A DNA stretch of 64,000 nt, from contig CAMPDV010001221.1 in NCBI GenBank assembly GCA_946699065.1, positions 62,001 to 126,000 on the forward strand, given 5' to 3'. Each line of letters begins with the position of its first letter. Position 1 is the first letter of the stretch. The notes under the pieces were generated by a model. The model was not told the DNA's origin. It searched no databases and worked only from the letters and a program-made list of their open reading frames with translations. A program made the position numbers and the translations under genes. Of this stretch, positions 1 to 13,459 are shown piece by piece. The stretch comes from Loxodes magnus (taxonomy: Eukaryota > Ciliophora > Karyorelictea > Loxodida > Loxodidae).

Positions 1-999
1 TGGACGCAATATTTTCTTAAATGCAACAAGTTAGGCTCAGTTTTTCATTCTTTAAATAATGTCTGCTGATTTAAAAAAATGTTTTTGCTCAACTTCTAAA
101 TATTTAAGTAAAAATTAATTAGATTATTGAAACTTATTAGTGGTTAGATTTCTTACTCTGATTCAATTTGTCGCTCCAGTATTTAATTTTTGCATTATTT
201 ATTCAATTATTTTCAGAACTTAAAGTAACGCACTTTTTATAGAATTTTTGGCTTCACATAGTTTTTAAATGTACTTTTGATATTAACTTACTTGCAAAAA
301 TTTCTAAAGAATTTTAGTTAAAATTTAATGTTGCAAATTTATGGTATAATATTTTATAATTATAACTAATTTTATATTGCTTATAGTACTTTATCTTTAT
401 TTTATATATTATAAAATTCTGATTTAAGTCATGGAATCTTCGTTTTTTTAATATTATTAAGATATCAAATAAAGTAAATTTCAAATATTCTTTTTTAAAC
501 TGAAATCAGCTAAACATAAATTAACTAATTTTCTTTTGTTTAAGTTTTTCTATTAAAATCAATATAGTTTTCATATAACCTTTTCATTAATTATAAATAA
601 GTTTTAAAACAATTTTACATCAAAAATATAACTAAAATTTGTAAAACATTTTCTTTATTAGTAATCTTTTTTCTAATACTTCTTTTATATAATTAGTTTA
701 TTTATTGAATATTTATAACAACTAGAATAAAATTTATTATTTTTTATAATCAAATAATCAATTTATTATATATTTTTTATCATTTTCTTATTTTTATGCT
801 GATTAAAAAATGTAAAATAAATTTTTTTAATTTCTCTTTTCATTTCAATTTTAATACTTAATTTATTATCAATTTTTTTCTCAAGATTTAATTTTAATTT
901 TTTAATTCAAGCTATTATTATATTTCGATATTTTTGCTTATTTTAAATTATTTAGCAGCCGATTTCTCACCTGTAGCTTAAATTAAGTTTTTAAGTTTG
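1..999. other. AT-rich spacer
   Basis: Very AT-rich DNA with no codon texture, GC-rich island or repeat that I can recognise. I see no gene here. Confidence 0.5.
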
Positions 1000-1830
1000 A
1001 TCTCTCCTCCATTTGTTTTAATCCTTGTTGTCTTCTTCCTATAGATCTTGCTAAAATCAGTCTTAGTGTATATTAATTCCGTTTTCTCCTGTAAATTAGT
1101 CCTTATCAATTGCAAAATAATATTTTTCTTTTTTCCCTCGATTCATTATTTTTCCTTAAATTAATAAAATTTTCTTTCACTACTTGTATAAGTGATCTAG
1201 TAAACAACGGAAATAGCATTTCTTTCTGAATCTAGTCAACCTCACTGTTCTTACGTATATCTTTTTTTCTCCTATTCCTTAATTTCCATTTAGCAGTTTT
1301 AGTTAAGTTCCTTTTCCGTTTGTTCGATTTGCTGTTGGCTTGAGATTTAATTTCCAGCTTTGTATTTTAGCTCTATATCTACTGTATCTAAGATTTGGTT
1401 TAACAATTTTGCTTTTACTAATATTTTCATAGAAAAATAATTTCTCTCTCCTATATAGCTATTTTAAGATCAAGTTTTACTTAAAATACCTGTTAGATTT
1501 ACTCCGTCAGTTTAAAATTTTTCTTTCGGAGTTTCTTAGCCTCTTCTTTAAGGTTCAGAACCGCCTTAATGAGCTGTTCCATGCTCATCTGCCCAGAAGA
1601 ATTGAATTCTGTAACCTCTTGGCGTAAGTCTTACTTCGTCTATTTCCTCGGTTTTTCCTCCGAGGTAGGCGTTAATGCATCATGGATTGTTTTCTGCAGC
1701 TTTTTATTCTCCTCTAAGTTCTACTGCGTTTCATTCTCCTTTTTTGGAGCGGAAAAGAGTCCTTTTCTCAAGTTCGACACCTTTTTTTTCTTTAATATAT
1801 ATTTCTTTATGAAAAGATTATTAAAAAAAT
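1000..1830 (-). mobile_element. ORF1-type CCHC element, fossil copy 1
   Basis: Read on the minus strand with TAA/TAG=Gln and TGA=Trp, this gives a basic, glutamine-rich, coiled-coil protein. Its head (RKGLFSAPKK) resembles the KKGF-TTS head of the copies at 29.8 and 39.4 kb. A middle segment (MSMEQLIKAVLNLKEE) matches the coiled coil of those copies. A degenerate zinc knuckle (KKCYFRCLLDHLYK) lies at about 1183-1220, followed by a basic tail motif (SKIYRKK) shared with other copies. The family resembles LINE ORF1 proteins, which bind RNA, but a gag-like origin is not excluded. It is an old copy with several breaks, and no reverse transcriptase lies next to it. Confidence 0.6.
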
Positions 1831-1839
1831 AAATATATA

Positions 1840-2399
1840 CTGAAATATAAACTAATACTTTTTTATAATAAAATAAATTTATACATTTTAATGTAAATTT
1901 TAATGATAATTTTTTTATTATCAAAACCTTTAAATTTATATTGAGGCTTTAAAGCTAAATTTATATATAATTTATAATTAACTTTATTTTAACGTTTTAG
2001 CTTTTTATTATTTTCGCTTTTCATATTTTTCTAATCAGTCATAGGAATTAAATTCTTATTTTTAATAATGCATATTTAAAATCTTATCAATTTTTACTTC
2101 TTAGAGCTAATTGGTTTACTAAACATTTATACTATAATTTATTGATCTATATAAATACAAGAAATTTTTCCTTCAAATATTTTTTCATCTTTTTTAACTT
2201 TTTATTTATCTTATTATATATAATTATTACTACAAACTATTTTGGAAGTTTAGTTTATAAAAAAATTCTTTAATTGTAATATAAACTTTTTGAAATAGAA
2301 TATAATTTTTGTATTTTTAAAATCTTAAAACATATCTGGCTTAATATTTATGCTATTTTTTAAATTATTATTATGATCTCAAACGTAGTATAAAACTCT
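1840..2399. other. AT-rich spacer
   Basis: AT-rich DNA without recognisable coding texture or repeats. It separates the ORF1 fossil from the coding island at 2.4 kb. Confidence 0.45.
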
Positions 2400-2830
2400 C
2401 TAATATTTATTGTAAAATATTTTTTGAGGAGCTTTAGAATATTTCAAACTTATTTTCATCTAGCTTTACATGGAACTTAAATTGTAATATTGCTATTTTA
2501 TATCTTTCTTATTGTTTAACAAGATCTCTTGTCGATTTGTTCCTCTTTGCCAATAAATTTCCTTTATAGTCTTAGATCCATCCTTTGCCAATTTCTTATA
2601 ATTTTTCTTGATTTCTTCTTATTTCCATCTAGTAACTTTCTAATTAATTCGATCTTTCCTTTAATTTCTTCTGTAAATTTATATAATTACTAATCTATTT
2701 GAATTTTTTATAAAGATACTGATTCTATTAGCAATAATGATATAATTATAATTAACTTTTAGTGTTTTATTGTCTAAGATTCTTCTATTTTCTCTCTGTC
2801 AGCTGCTTAAATCTTTTAGCTAAATTATAA
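2400..2830 (-). CDS. Coiled-coil coding island, unknown
   Basis: I do not recognise this protein. The minus strand gives an uninterrupted, strongly charged helical frame containing KLKERSNQLESYQMEIRR and KSTRDLVKQQERYK, typical of a long coiled coil. Gln is written mainly as TAA/TAG. No start codon or end can be fixed. It ends right outside the left arm of inverted repeat IR1, so it may be a gene fragment, an exon, or the body of an ORF1-like element. The frame choice rests on composition only. Confidence 0.4.
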
Positions 2831-2863
2831 AGTAATTTATTTTATTATTTTACTACTGGAATT

Positions 2864-4180
2864 AAGTAATTTCAACATTAATCTAAATATTAATTTTACT
2901 TTAAAATAACATATTTATAATTTATAAATTTTTGCACTTTTAAGTATTTTTAACTACATAAATTCTTTTACTAGAACGGAAAGATTTTTAATAGAAATTA
3001 TATAAAAAATGATACTAAAGGAATAAAACTTTGCTTTTAATTTAGTAAATATAGTAAATCAGTTAAAAGCAACTAAGAAACTATATATTTCAAATTATAG
3101 TCTTAATGTAAATATTTACTTCTGTTATTTCAATAAAAGTTGAGAAATAACTAAAAAGAAAGCAGCTCAAAATTTAGATATAGAATAATAAGTTAAATTA
3201 TATGAACAATTAAATATTAATGCTTATTTCAAGCAGGAAATTTAAATTGAATTTTTAATATGTCTTTGTTAAGAAATTCTTTATCTATAATCTGATATAA
3301 TTATTATTTTTATAGATATGCATTTATTAATACATTTTTTAATTATTTAGCATTCATCTTTCCATTTTATAATATATATATTAATCTATTATTACCATAG
3401 TAAATATAAATTGTAATAATATTCATCTTTTACTTAGTATTTACAATATATAAAATTTTATATTTTATATTTTAAGATAAAAATTATAATTTAAAATACT
3501 AAAAAAGATGAAAAAAATGTATTTGTATTATTAAATTTATAAATTAAATTTTTTTTTTCATAAATAGTTCTAAAAATAATAAGAAAAGTGATCAATTTTA
3601 AGGTAATAAATGTATATTTAATAAAAGTGATTAAGTAATTTTTTTAAATTTCTTATGGTAAAAAAGAAGTAAAATAGAAAAATTTATATATTTTTCGACT
3701 ATAAATTCAGAATCTGAAATTATATTTTAAAAATTTTCAAAGAGCAAATTTTGAACTTATTCTAATAGAAGAAAAATGTAAAATGCTAATAGAGTATTAA
3801 TTGTTTAAAATAACTTGCTCCAAAATATTTTTATATAAACTATACTAGAAATTCTTAACAAAATCAGATATTTTATAAAATAATAAAGTAGATATAATTT
3901 TTAAATGCAATTAAATAAAAATGAATGAGTTAATTTTGAAAATGCATCATTTATGACTGATTATTTATTGAAAATGTATATGGTGTCTAACAGATCACCA
4001 CTTAATAAAAATTTTGGAGTTTAAACCTATTTTTTACGAGCCCTAGAACTCTTGAATTCCCCATTCCTAATTCTCCGTCTTCTTCCGTTATTAATTAAGT
4101 TTAAACCTTCTTGTTCTTTTTGTTCATAAATATTCTTCAATCTATTAACGGACCCTTTTACGTTGAATCAGACCTATCCA
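2864..4180 (+). repeat. Inverted repeat IR1, left arm
   Basis: The reverse complement of this stretch matches 43966-45304 along its length. Both outer ends carry AAGTAATTTCAACATTAA (2864-2881, and its complement ending at 45304). The inner end matches at the coding segment RSD(S/A)T. Similarity by eye is roughly four bases in five, with many small indels, so the arms are old. The unit is about 1.2 kb of AT-rich DNA plus the C-terminal coding part of a small gene. I found no duplication flanking the outer ends. Confidence 0.75.
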
Positions 4181-4470
4181 AATCTACATCAAATTCGAAC
4201 TTTCACACATTATTTTTTCTTACTCACTACTTTTTCAAATATAAAGTTATCAACAATAACTCACTTTTCTCTTCCATTTTTACACCTTTTCAATCACTAA
4301 AAAAACCAAAACTATACCCACTTTTCCTTCTTTCAAAACACCTTTCTTCATTAAATGTATCTTTCTTTTATGAAAAGCACTTTGCAGTGAGGAAATTTCC
4401 CAAAATGTTCAGCAAGCTCCTATTTTATCAGTCCCTTATTTTAATTAAAGGTCATGAATCTTAAAGTAAA
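4025..4470 (-). CDS. Small conserved-tail protein (IR1 left copy)
   Basis: The function is unknown. The minus strand reads as about 150 codons with four TGA codons in Trp-like places. The last 50 or so codons align with the gene at 43697-44143: RSDSTQKG against RSDATKKG, then a shared TGA-encoded Trp, then KNKKVQTQLITEE against KNKKTQTQLITEE, then SRVLGLVK in both. The differences are mostly synonymous or conservative, and one indel is a multiple of three, so this frame is protein-coding. The N-terminal parts differ between the two copies. Related tails occur at 9.9, 14.8 and 58.0 kb. The plus-strand standard-code ORF over this interval is an antisense shadow. Confidence 0.6.
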
Positions 4471-4479
4471 ATACTTAAG

Positions 4480-6010
4480 AAATATTTGATTTTCTTTATA
4501 TAATAAATATTTGTTTTTCTGATTTTATTTTAATTTTCATTATTAATATTCTAATGCATAACATTTTTAATTACTCTAAAACTTATCTGTTCTCTATAAC
4601 TTTTTAATTTCATTTAAATATCAATACATTTCTATAAAATAATTGATTTAATTCTAATTTTTTTTATTTGTTGCTGTTGAAATAAATATTAATTTTCTTA
4701 TCGTAAATAACAGATTTATTGACTGATTTTTGTGCTATTTAATATTAAAATTTTATCAAATATGAAAAGGAAAAAATTATAAAACAGTACGCTCTTTTAT
4801 AAATTAGTAAGGCAATTTTTAGTTTAAAATTAACTAAGAACAAGATATGAAAAACACGATTGAATTGATTAAAATGATAACTACCAGCTGTATATAATTT
4901 TAGTTAGAATAGTTCCATTTTTTTGTTCTCAAAAAGGTTTTATATTAAAATCATAGATATTTCATGTAAATATAGATGAAGAAAATCTTCAAAAAATTGA
5001 TATATTAAATATAAAAATTAAGAATTAGCTAAAGATTTAGCATATTATTAGAAATTTTATAATGGAATTAGCTTAAGTAAAAAAAGGTAATAGAGTAAAA
5101 TATTTAAAAATATTAGTTTATTTTAGTAAAAATCATAAATATAAACTCTATTCTGATTTACAGATGTTCATCTTTTAAATAATGACTTACATTTTATAAA
5201 AATAATTAAGATAGCTAGTAAAAATAAAATTTTTGTATTATTCTCTGATACATAATTTACAAATTTTTAATTAATAAGTATAAAAATAAAAATAGTCATT
5301 AAATCTTAAATTAAGAAATATCAAAAATGAAAAAATCTTATTTAAATAATTTATTTCTAAAAAAGCATTTCTTGATGCTAAATATTAGGATTAGAAAAAT
5401 TTATGCAATTTTGTTATATTATAAATTATATATAGTATAAAAGAAATAAAAAGTTTAGGAAATAGAAAATTTATAAGTTTAAAGAAAAGATATTTTGAAA
5501 TTATTTATAAAGTTAAATTCAATATGCTTAATAAAATAAAAAATAAAAATTAAATTAATTATTTAATTAAGAATAATATAATTATACGAATTTAATTTAA
5601 CTTTTACCAAAATAGTTAATATTTAAATTTTGAAAAAGTTATGCTAAAAAAGTTAGAACAAAAATAAAAACAATAAATATTTAGGTATTTTTACTTAAGA
5701 AATGTAAATTTGAAGATGATAAGATAAACTGACCAAAGTAATTTGAAAAGTGTTATATTTATATTATTTATAATTATAGCTTATAAGAAAAATGCTTGCT
5801 ATTTTTTCTAATCTTAAATATTTTTAAACTTTATACGATTAGAAAATAATCTTTAGTTAAGAAATAAGTTCATAAAAACGCAATTTATTATTTTAATATT
5901 TGAAGTTCTAACCAAAAATAATTGGTAAAGTAATAAAATTTATTGATTAGATAGATTAGAAGTTTAATTAATTAATTTTAACTATAAGTGTTTATGGACA
6001 TCTTTAATTG
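4480..6010. other. AT-rich spacer
   Basis: Long AT-rich stretch. No island with convincing codon texture, no tandem repeat and no RNA gene were seen. Confidence 0.45.
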
Positions 6011-6019
6011 TAAGAATTA

Positions 6020-7150
6020 ATTCTTTCAATCAAAGACATTTTAAAAGTCTTTAAAAAACAAATCATCATTCTCTCTTCTTCAATTTGTTCAACTTGAATT
6101 CTGATCTTCCAATCCCATCTATTACATCCAAGAATTGCACTCTGAAAGATAGAAGTTTTCTGTGAAAAATTTTAATCTAAAGATCTAAATAATCTAATTA
6201 CTTTCTAGGAAATTAATTAATATATATCTAATCGTAAATTATTAATTTCCTAATATCAAGATTCCCAACCTGTTATAAAAATCAGTTCCTTAAGTGTTTA
6301 TAATATATACATATCATTATATGATCAAAAGTGTCATATTCTCCACATTTACAATAAAGATTATCAATAGGATAATGACGGTCTTATAATTCCTTCCGAA
6401 AATTGTAAGACTGGGTTCTCATTTTATAAACGCTGTTAATTTTCTCTTACGTAATGCTTATTAAGCTTTGTATATGTTATTTCTGGAAACTAAGACAAAT
6501 TTCGAAATTATTTAGCAAAAATATTAACTGTAATCATTCTGTTGATTCTTTAAATTGAATCTCTATAAAATCTAGTTTTTATTTAGTTTTTAACATGTGT
6601 ACTAAATATATTTAAATTTCTGTTTATTTTTTCATCCCTTAAATCAATATTATAAAACTGAGCCATCTTCATCACGTCATTATAGTATTAGTAACCTTCA
6701 TTTCAGTTATTTTAAAATATTATTCCTATTGTCTAATTATTTTGTTTCAAACTTTCTTTTCTGATTTTGTAAAAGAATTTGAAAAACCTTAGAGCCATAA
6801 TATGCTTAAAGGGAAGTCAGTTTAAATCTACATAGCATGATTCATTAAAAGATCTTGATTCTGTTTAGAAAGCTTTTCTTGATATGAATCTCATACTTGA
6901 ATCAATTTTATTTAACATTGAAGTAATACCTTTTTAAACAGTTCAAGGTACTAATTCTCCTCCATATTCCGCTTTAGGTAAAGTAAAGAGTCTACAAAGA
7001 TTAGAAGTTCATTAATTAAAAATTAAGGTAAATTATTACTAAAAATTGAGTTTTTATTTCCCTAGAATTCAGTTTACTCCAATCTACCTAGTTAAGCCAT
7101 TAAAGATGGTTGCTAACTGAAAGAAGGGATAATCCTATCTTAACTAATCA
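6020..7150 (-). mobile_element. LINE reverse transcriptase, C-terminal fragment
   Basis: The minus strand encodes the part of a non-LTR retrotransposon ORF2 that follows the polymerase palm. KAEYGGELVPWTVQKG fits the 'YG-E-W' block of LINE thumb regions, and DLNWLPFKHIMALRFFKF follows it. Then comes a cysteine/histidine motif, YCKCGEYDTFDHIMIC, like the C-terminal CCHC motif of site-unspecific LINEs. Two of the Trp residues are TGA. The frame changes between the thumb part and the Cys/His motif. No palm domain is seen upstream, so this is a decayed 3' fragment. The shared hairpin found at the end of the 48-kb LINE is absent here. Confidence 0.7.
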
Positions 7151-7159
7151 CATTTTTCG

Positions 7160-8130
7160 ATAAACAAATAGCAAATTTATAATCAATAATTGATATTAAA
7201 TAACTTCTGAATTAACTTTAAAAATGATTCAGGATAGTAAAATCTTTAAAAAATTAAAACTGAATTATTAACTAAGATTTTTGAAATATTAAAAGATTGG
7301 AATTCCTAAGCAACTATAAATTTGATTTTAAAGGAAACTATGCTTTATTTTTCAAGCTAAGAATTAATGAAGAAATTTACAAATAAATAATATTTTAATA
7401 TTAATCTAGAAGAATCTAATATGTCATAATAATAGTAAAATTATTAATCTAAGAAAATCATTCTAAAAACAATCTCTTAACATCTTAATTAAAATATAAG
7501 TTATGAGTAAAATGCAACGAAGCTAAATGACGTCTTAAACATTTTTCTAACTTTTATAAGCTAAAATATAGAGAAAATATATTTTAAACAACTAGAAATT
7601 AAGTTCTATTCAATAATAGAAATAAAATGTGAAGTTGCACAGTAAGAGTTTCAAAATTACCTAATGAGATAAAATAGTTTGATTAAAATATAAACAGAGA
7701 CATAAAAAATATGCTTATTCTACAAATAAATAGGACACAAATAGGATTCAAATTAAGTTGAAAAATAAAAGTTTAAAATTACTATGAATTTTTAAATTCT
7801 ACATTATTTAAAAAAATTTCAGTGATGTAAATTTACTAAAAGTTTAAGTAGAAATAATTATATATTTTTGTGGTAATATATTAATTTTTATTAAATTAGT
7901 TTTTACAACTATTTTTTCTAAGCATAAAAATACTAATAAAGCATAGTATTGAATAACGAAAGGTAACTATTAAAAATTTATTTTGCTTCTAAAGAATAAA
8001 AAGTTTGAATTTTTTATAGAAATAAGCGAAAATAATTAAAAAGAAGACTTTTAACACAAAAATTATACTTTATATAAAAAATTAAAAATAAAAGAAACAA
8101 AAGACCATTTGAATAAGAAATATTATTATT
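7160..8130. other. AT-rich spacer
   Basis: Mixed AT-rich DNA. Short coding-like scraps occur near 7.1-7.5 kb, but none holds a frame convincingly. Confidence 0.4.
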
Positions 8131-8139
8131 TGTTTATAA

Positions 8140-8720
8140 TTGTTTAACAGCAGTATATTATTGCCATTTAAAATAAGTTTGATAGTTTGTTGCTTTTTGT
8201 TTGTAGATGTTTTGCTGTATTCTTCTCTTTGGTCCAGTTATTTCTTGCTTCTTGTACTCTTAGGTCCATATCTTTTCGTAAATATCTTCATTTTTGCTAT
8301 AATAAAGTTTTCTCTTTTTTTTAGAATCAGTATTTTTATAATTTTGGAATTAAAAATATTTCTTATGCAAATATCATTCGCTGATGCAGTAATAATATTT
8401 TTTCTTTTTCCTCATGTCTAAATTTTTCTGTGGTTATTGTTCTTCAATTTCCATAATGTTTTCTCTTAGGTTTTGTTGACTTGATTAGCTTTTTAACTTT
8501 GGAGGAATTTTTCCATCTAAACAACTTTTTCTTGCATCTTCTAAACTTAGTATTTGTCTGGCTGAACTACTCTCGCTTGTAGTTTCATAAGCGATTTCTC
8601 TTTCCTAATTATTCATTCGCATATCTTAAAATCCATTTTATCTACTCCATCAGCTTATTATTTTTCTTGTGGAGTTCCCGAATAAGTAATATTAAAATCT
8701 AAAAAAGAATGCTAACTTAT
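8140..8720 (-). mobile_element. ORF1-type CCHC element, fossil copy 2
   Basis: The minus strand gives a basic helical protein with a decayed zinc knuckle at about 8367-8405 (KKKYYYCISEWYLHK). In it the Trp codon before the lost His is TGA, the same place as in the 39.4-kb copy (CYICNSTWHLWRKC). A tail of the family type follows (KIFTKRYG). The 93-codon plus-strand ORF is its antisense shadow. It is an old copy with several breaks and no neighbouring reverse transcriptase. Confidence 0.5.
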
Positions 8721-9439
8721 AAAATTAAATTTAATAGCTCTCATTACTTTATTATTCTTGAGAAACTTTGTTAAAAACAAAAAAATAAACAGTTTTTATA
8801 TATTATAACTATAATAAAGGTATAAGATATAATAATAGATTATATTATAAAACAATAAAAAAATACTAAATTTCAAACATTTTAAGACTAAAATGATAAT
8901 CATACTTAAATTGACCAATTTTTTTAATATATTTAATCTGCTAAAAAAATATTTAATTAATAAAGCATTTAATAACATTTCTTTATATTTATAAATTATT
9001 CAAAAATTCAGCTTATTTAATATATAAAAACATATAATAAGCAATAAATACTAAAATATATTATTGCAATTTATAAGAAGAGATAGCTTTTTATAATTCA
9101 TTAATTTCAAATCGGAAAAATATTTTATAATTGATAAAAGGGATATGATAGTATCAAGTAGTATTAGAATTTATTTTATGCTCTAAATTTAAAAATAATA
9201 ATTGATTAAACTTATATCAAATATAGTAAAATTCTTAAATAAATAATATATCTGGAATAGATTGAAAATGTAATAAATATTATCAGTTAAAAATAATGAA
9301 TAACTATTATTTGCAAGTATGAATTAATAGAAATTTTTAATTTAATATGTTATTAAAAAAAAAAATATATTATGTGAGAATAAAATTAAGTTTATATAAC
9401 TAGAAATATTACTAATAGTAAATAAAAAAATTAAATTAT

Positions 9440-10010
9440 AAAATTATAAAATAAATTTTTAAAGAAGGATAGGAAAGGAAATAGAGCAAGAAACAGTCCT
9501 TAACCAACAGTAGAAATTAGTTAAATCAAACAAGAATAAATACAAGCAGAAGTTAATATCATTTTTATAAAAAATACTAGAAGTTTAAACAGAAACAGAG
9601 AACTTATTGAAACAATTACTATTTGAATTAAAAGCGCTTTTCTCTTCATAATTCACACTTTTTCGCAAAATAAAAAAACAGAAAAATTGCTCTCAATTTA
9701 CTCTTTTCCAAACACTATTAATTGCACTTTTTACTAACTTTTACCTTTTTATTTAAATTTATCACTTTCTTTAAACTCGTGAAATGAAACAAACAAGCTT
9801 TTCTTGATTTGATAATACGAAATAATGAGCTAAATGCTCTTTAGTTCAGCTGAAACAATATACAAGAGGAAAGACTTAATCAACAGAAATAGAGCATAAA
9901 GAAGCAAGAAGGATGGGAAAAGGAAAAACTAATAAGCCCGAGTTGTCAATCTCGAAAAAATGAAATTTCTTAATTTTATCGTTAAACAGTATTAAAAGTT
10001 TATATAGATG
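9440..10010 (+). CDS. Conserved-tail family member
   Basis: About 190 codons read in one plus-strand frame: a basic start, a central hydrophobic part, and a basic end finishing in QQARVVNLEKMKF. That ending aligns with the tails at 14.8 kb (GEARVHNLAKIG), 58.0 kb (EKVQVSNFEKIL) and the IR1 genes (SRVLGLVK). At the DNA level the shared block runs over the GCCCGAGTT...AATCTCG stretch near 9937-9954. The function is unknown. The copies lie on one strand at scattered sites, so this may be a dispersed gene family or a repeat carrying its own ORF. Confidence 0.45.
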
Positions 10011-10019
10011 AGTTTAAAT

Positions 10020-11200
10020 TTCTCCAATAAAGAAAAAAAATTGTTTTTATTATTAAAGATGAGTAAAAGAAAACAATTACTTCATTCAACAAGAAAAAAC
10101 ATTTTAATATTATTTAAACAGTTTTAATAAAATGAATTTATTTTTATCATGTCAAAAAATAAATCTAGATAAATAGTAAAATTAAAAATTATTTTTTTAA
10201 TAATTCGAAGAAGCTTTAATATTAAATTTTGATATAAAAATATTTAAAAATGATTAATTTTGTAAATACTAAAATTAGCTAAATAAAAGCAATTAATTTA
10301 AAATTCAAAATTAATTATTTTTTTAATATGGTAATAAAAATTTAGCAATTTAGCAGTAGTTAATTAAATAATGAAAAAATAATTAAAATATAATTAAAAA
10401 ATTATAAAATTATATCAAAAAAAACTTAAAATATTTGTGATAAATATTTTATAAATAAATGATATTTAAAATCACTTAAATATAATAAAGAGTTAAAATA
10501 AAAAATGTAACAATTTTTAGGATAGTTAAATTTAAATTAACGTTAACTAGATCAATATTTTTTATTTAAAAAATATATAGAATTTCTAATATTATAATAG
10601 TACTTTTAAAACTTAAAAAATTTGAATCATAAATTTTCTAAAACTATAAATTGTTAAAGTTTAAATATTTCTATGTTTTTTATGGCTTTCATATTTTACT
10701 GAGAGATGTTGATATAATAATAGTATTCAAAAATATTATAAAATTTTTTGTCACATAAACGGATCTAGCTATATGTAAAATTTTAAATATCTATTTATGA
10801 GGCTTCATTAATAGTAGAGCAAAATTTGCATACGGAAAAAACGAAATTAATAAATATATTTAAAATGATTTTAATTTTCATAAGAAACTTAAAAAGGTTG
10901 TAGTTATAAAGGAATTCCATTTAAAAAAAATTATTTATTGATTGAATATATTTTTCTTTAAAGATGCTTGGCTTTAAGCATTAAAATTTAAAAATACTGA
11001 TTAATGTCTTTTTTCTAATATTAAAATTACTATTCTTAATAATAAATAAAAATGACTATCTTAAATAAATTATTTTTTTATTTCAATAATTCGAAATGAT
11101 TTAGTATTATGGCATATATAGTCTTTTTTGCTTTTTTAATTATGTATAAGCAAAAAATGGAAAATTGCTAGTAAAAAATGGAATAGTTGATTAACCTTTC
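10020..11200. other. AT-rich spacer
   Basis: Very AT-rich DNA, with A-rich and T-rich runs alternating. No gene, tandem repeat or palindrome stands out. Confidence 0.5.
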
Positions 11201-11206
11201 TAGAAA

Positions 11207-11950
11207 CTAAAATAGAAGAGTCAATAGGAAGGCGGCTAAAGAAAAATAAAATAGATGATTACATCTTAATCTATCTCTACTTCTTAAAGTAAAGTGAAAG
11301 TTGGAAAAGAATAAATAGAAGAATATAAAAATGGTCATTAATAAAGATTTTAAAACTAAATAGAACAAATGAAGTATAAAATTTAGAATACCGAAGAAAC
11401 TAATTATAGTCAAATTTGTAAATAAGAGGAATAATGAACAATATTGATTTGCAGAATAATGAATTAACGATTTAAAGATTATAGCTCATATATAATCAAT
11501 TAGCAAATGAAAAATAACAATCAAGATAAACAAACATTACCATTGATAGATCAGTGGAAAAAAAATTCTAAACTTAGATAAAAAATTAGAAATCCCAAAT
11601 TTATAAATTTAAGATCAGAATTTAGATAAATGAATAGAAAAAATACAAAAAAAGATATTTACAAAAAACAAAGATAAGAAATCAAGCAATGCTTATGCTG
11701 TAAATCAGCATTTTATTTATTAAAAAGTGAATTACCCGAAGAAAACCGAATTAAATCTAGCAAAAAAGAACATTAATCTAGATTAAAAAGATATGGATTA
11801 AATCTTCAGGAACCTATAAGAGAATAAAGCTTGCTGGATAAGCTAATAACAAATAGTAATAATCTTCCACTTAATTAAGAAGGTCCCATTATCCATCCTT
11901 GTTTGAGAAAATGGCAGCCGGTACCTGGTTAAAATCACAGAGAAAGATAA
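11207..11950 (+). mobile_element. ORF1-type CCHC element, fossil copy 3
   Basis: The plus strand encodes a Lys/Gln-rich helical protein whose 3' part keeps a decayed knuckle: QCLCCKSAFYLLKSELPEENR aligns residue by residue with RCYICNSTWHLWRKCPQQKR of the 39.4-kb copy. Both Cys of the first pair remain, while the His and last Cys are lost. GC content rises towards the 3' end and then drops sharply at about 11.95 kb, which probably marks the end of the element. It is an old copy with several breaks. Confidence 0.5.
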
Positions 11951-12799
11951 ATAATATTTTACATTTATTTTATAATAATAATAATTCGCAAAAGCTTAAT
12001 AAATATAAAAATAAACTAGGATAACTATATAAATTATACTAGTTGTAGATCAGTAATAAATTTTACTAATTGAATGATTAAGATTTTGCAACAAAGCTTA
12101 TTATATATTTTTATCTTTTCAAATTTTCCAAAAATCAAAAATAATGAAATTCTTAAGTTTTTTCTTCAATATTGAACTAAATATTTTTATATTTTTTTAA
12201 TTTTATTAATTTTTAATTTAAAAGTTTAATAGCATTTTTCATTTTTTTTAATCTAAGCAATTAACTTTGTTATAGAAAAAACTTTTTTGATTTGAATAAT
12301 ATTAATGACTAATTTATTATATAGAATCAAGCATAGGAGATAAAAAGTTCCTAAATAATTAAATAAAAAGTTCCTCTTACATATTAATTCTGCTAGAGTA
12401 TCATTCTATCTTAACTACTTACACATTTTTTATTCAATTTCAATCAATCAAGAATATAAATGCACAAAATTAATTATATTAAACTAAACCTAATCTAACC
12501 TGATAATTTAAAATAAAAAGATTAAGATTTAATTTTTACATTTTAAACTATTAACTTTTTATTTTTTATATTTATAAATAAATCATTGTTTCTTTCACAA
12601 TTTAATAGGATTTTTATCTTTTAAGTTGGAGCAATTTTTTAATTTTTTATAATATTTTATATATAACTTATATCACATTATCTAATAAAATAGAGTCCAA
12701 TAAAATATTAATTGCAGATTTTCTATCCTTTTTTTAAATTATTTAAAGTTACTTTTTTAGATTTAATAAATTTAACTTATTAATTTAATGTTTTTACAC

Positions 12800-13450
12800 A
12801 AAATCTAATTTAGTTTGTGTCTTTTACTAGTAATCTTAATAAATATTTTTTAAATATCTTTCTTATTTTTTCTTATCAGGAATTATTCATTTCTGTAAGT
12901 TGCATTGAAAAAAAATTTATCTTTTCTTCTTCTTATATTTCTTTTTTCTGGCCCGATAAATCTCCAAGTTTTAATTTTTGTGCTTTTCGTTTGTGTCTTT
13001 CACTATTTATAGTAATTCCATGCTTTGAAATTGCTTTCTTCTATAAAGTTTACTATCAGTCGCACAATAAATTTTGCATAAAGATTAATCTACTTTGATT
13101 TCTTGAAACTGTACTTTTTATTAATAAATCGCGGTTTCTTACTAAGTATCCAATTTTCTTGCTGTACCAGTATATCTTAATTCTCTTCAGTTTTTATTAC
13201 AAGTTATAGTTTAAGTTCAATATCCATATTACTTTTTTTTGGAGTTTTATCCTACTAGTGATAAGACAAGATATTTCATTATAAAATTTTTGAATTCTTT
13301 CAAAAGATTTTAATTTTCGAGCTATATTTTTGGTTCTCAAATTGCATTCTAATAAATTTGCTTTAGGATATTTAATCGGATTTTGTCTGAGATTCGAGAA
13401 ATATAGCTTGACTAAGATCTTCCATAAACTATATATAATGTTGCATTTTT
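12800..13450 (-). mobile_element. ORF1-type CCHC element, fossil copy 4
   Basis: The minus strand gives a basic protein with a decayed knuckle near 13.05 kb (LCKIYCATDSKLYRRK), which lines up with the family pattern of two cysteines, four residues, His and a basic L-[WY]-[RK]-[RK] block. A basic tail follows. The plus-strand 93-codon ORF is the antisense shadow. It is an old copy with several breaks, and its edges are approximate. Confidence 0.45.
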
Positions 13451-13459
13451 AGCTGAAAT

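Noticed and set aside
4111-4464. Plus-strand 117-codon ORF
   Set aside because: Antisense of the conserved-tail gene; the minus strand shows codon-level conservation with the IR1 right copy.
8140-8421. Plus-strand hydrophobic 93-codon ORF
   Set aside because: It is antisense to the ORF1 fossil, whose minus-strand frame carries the family knuckle and tail.
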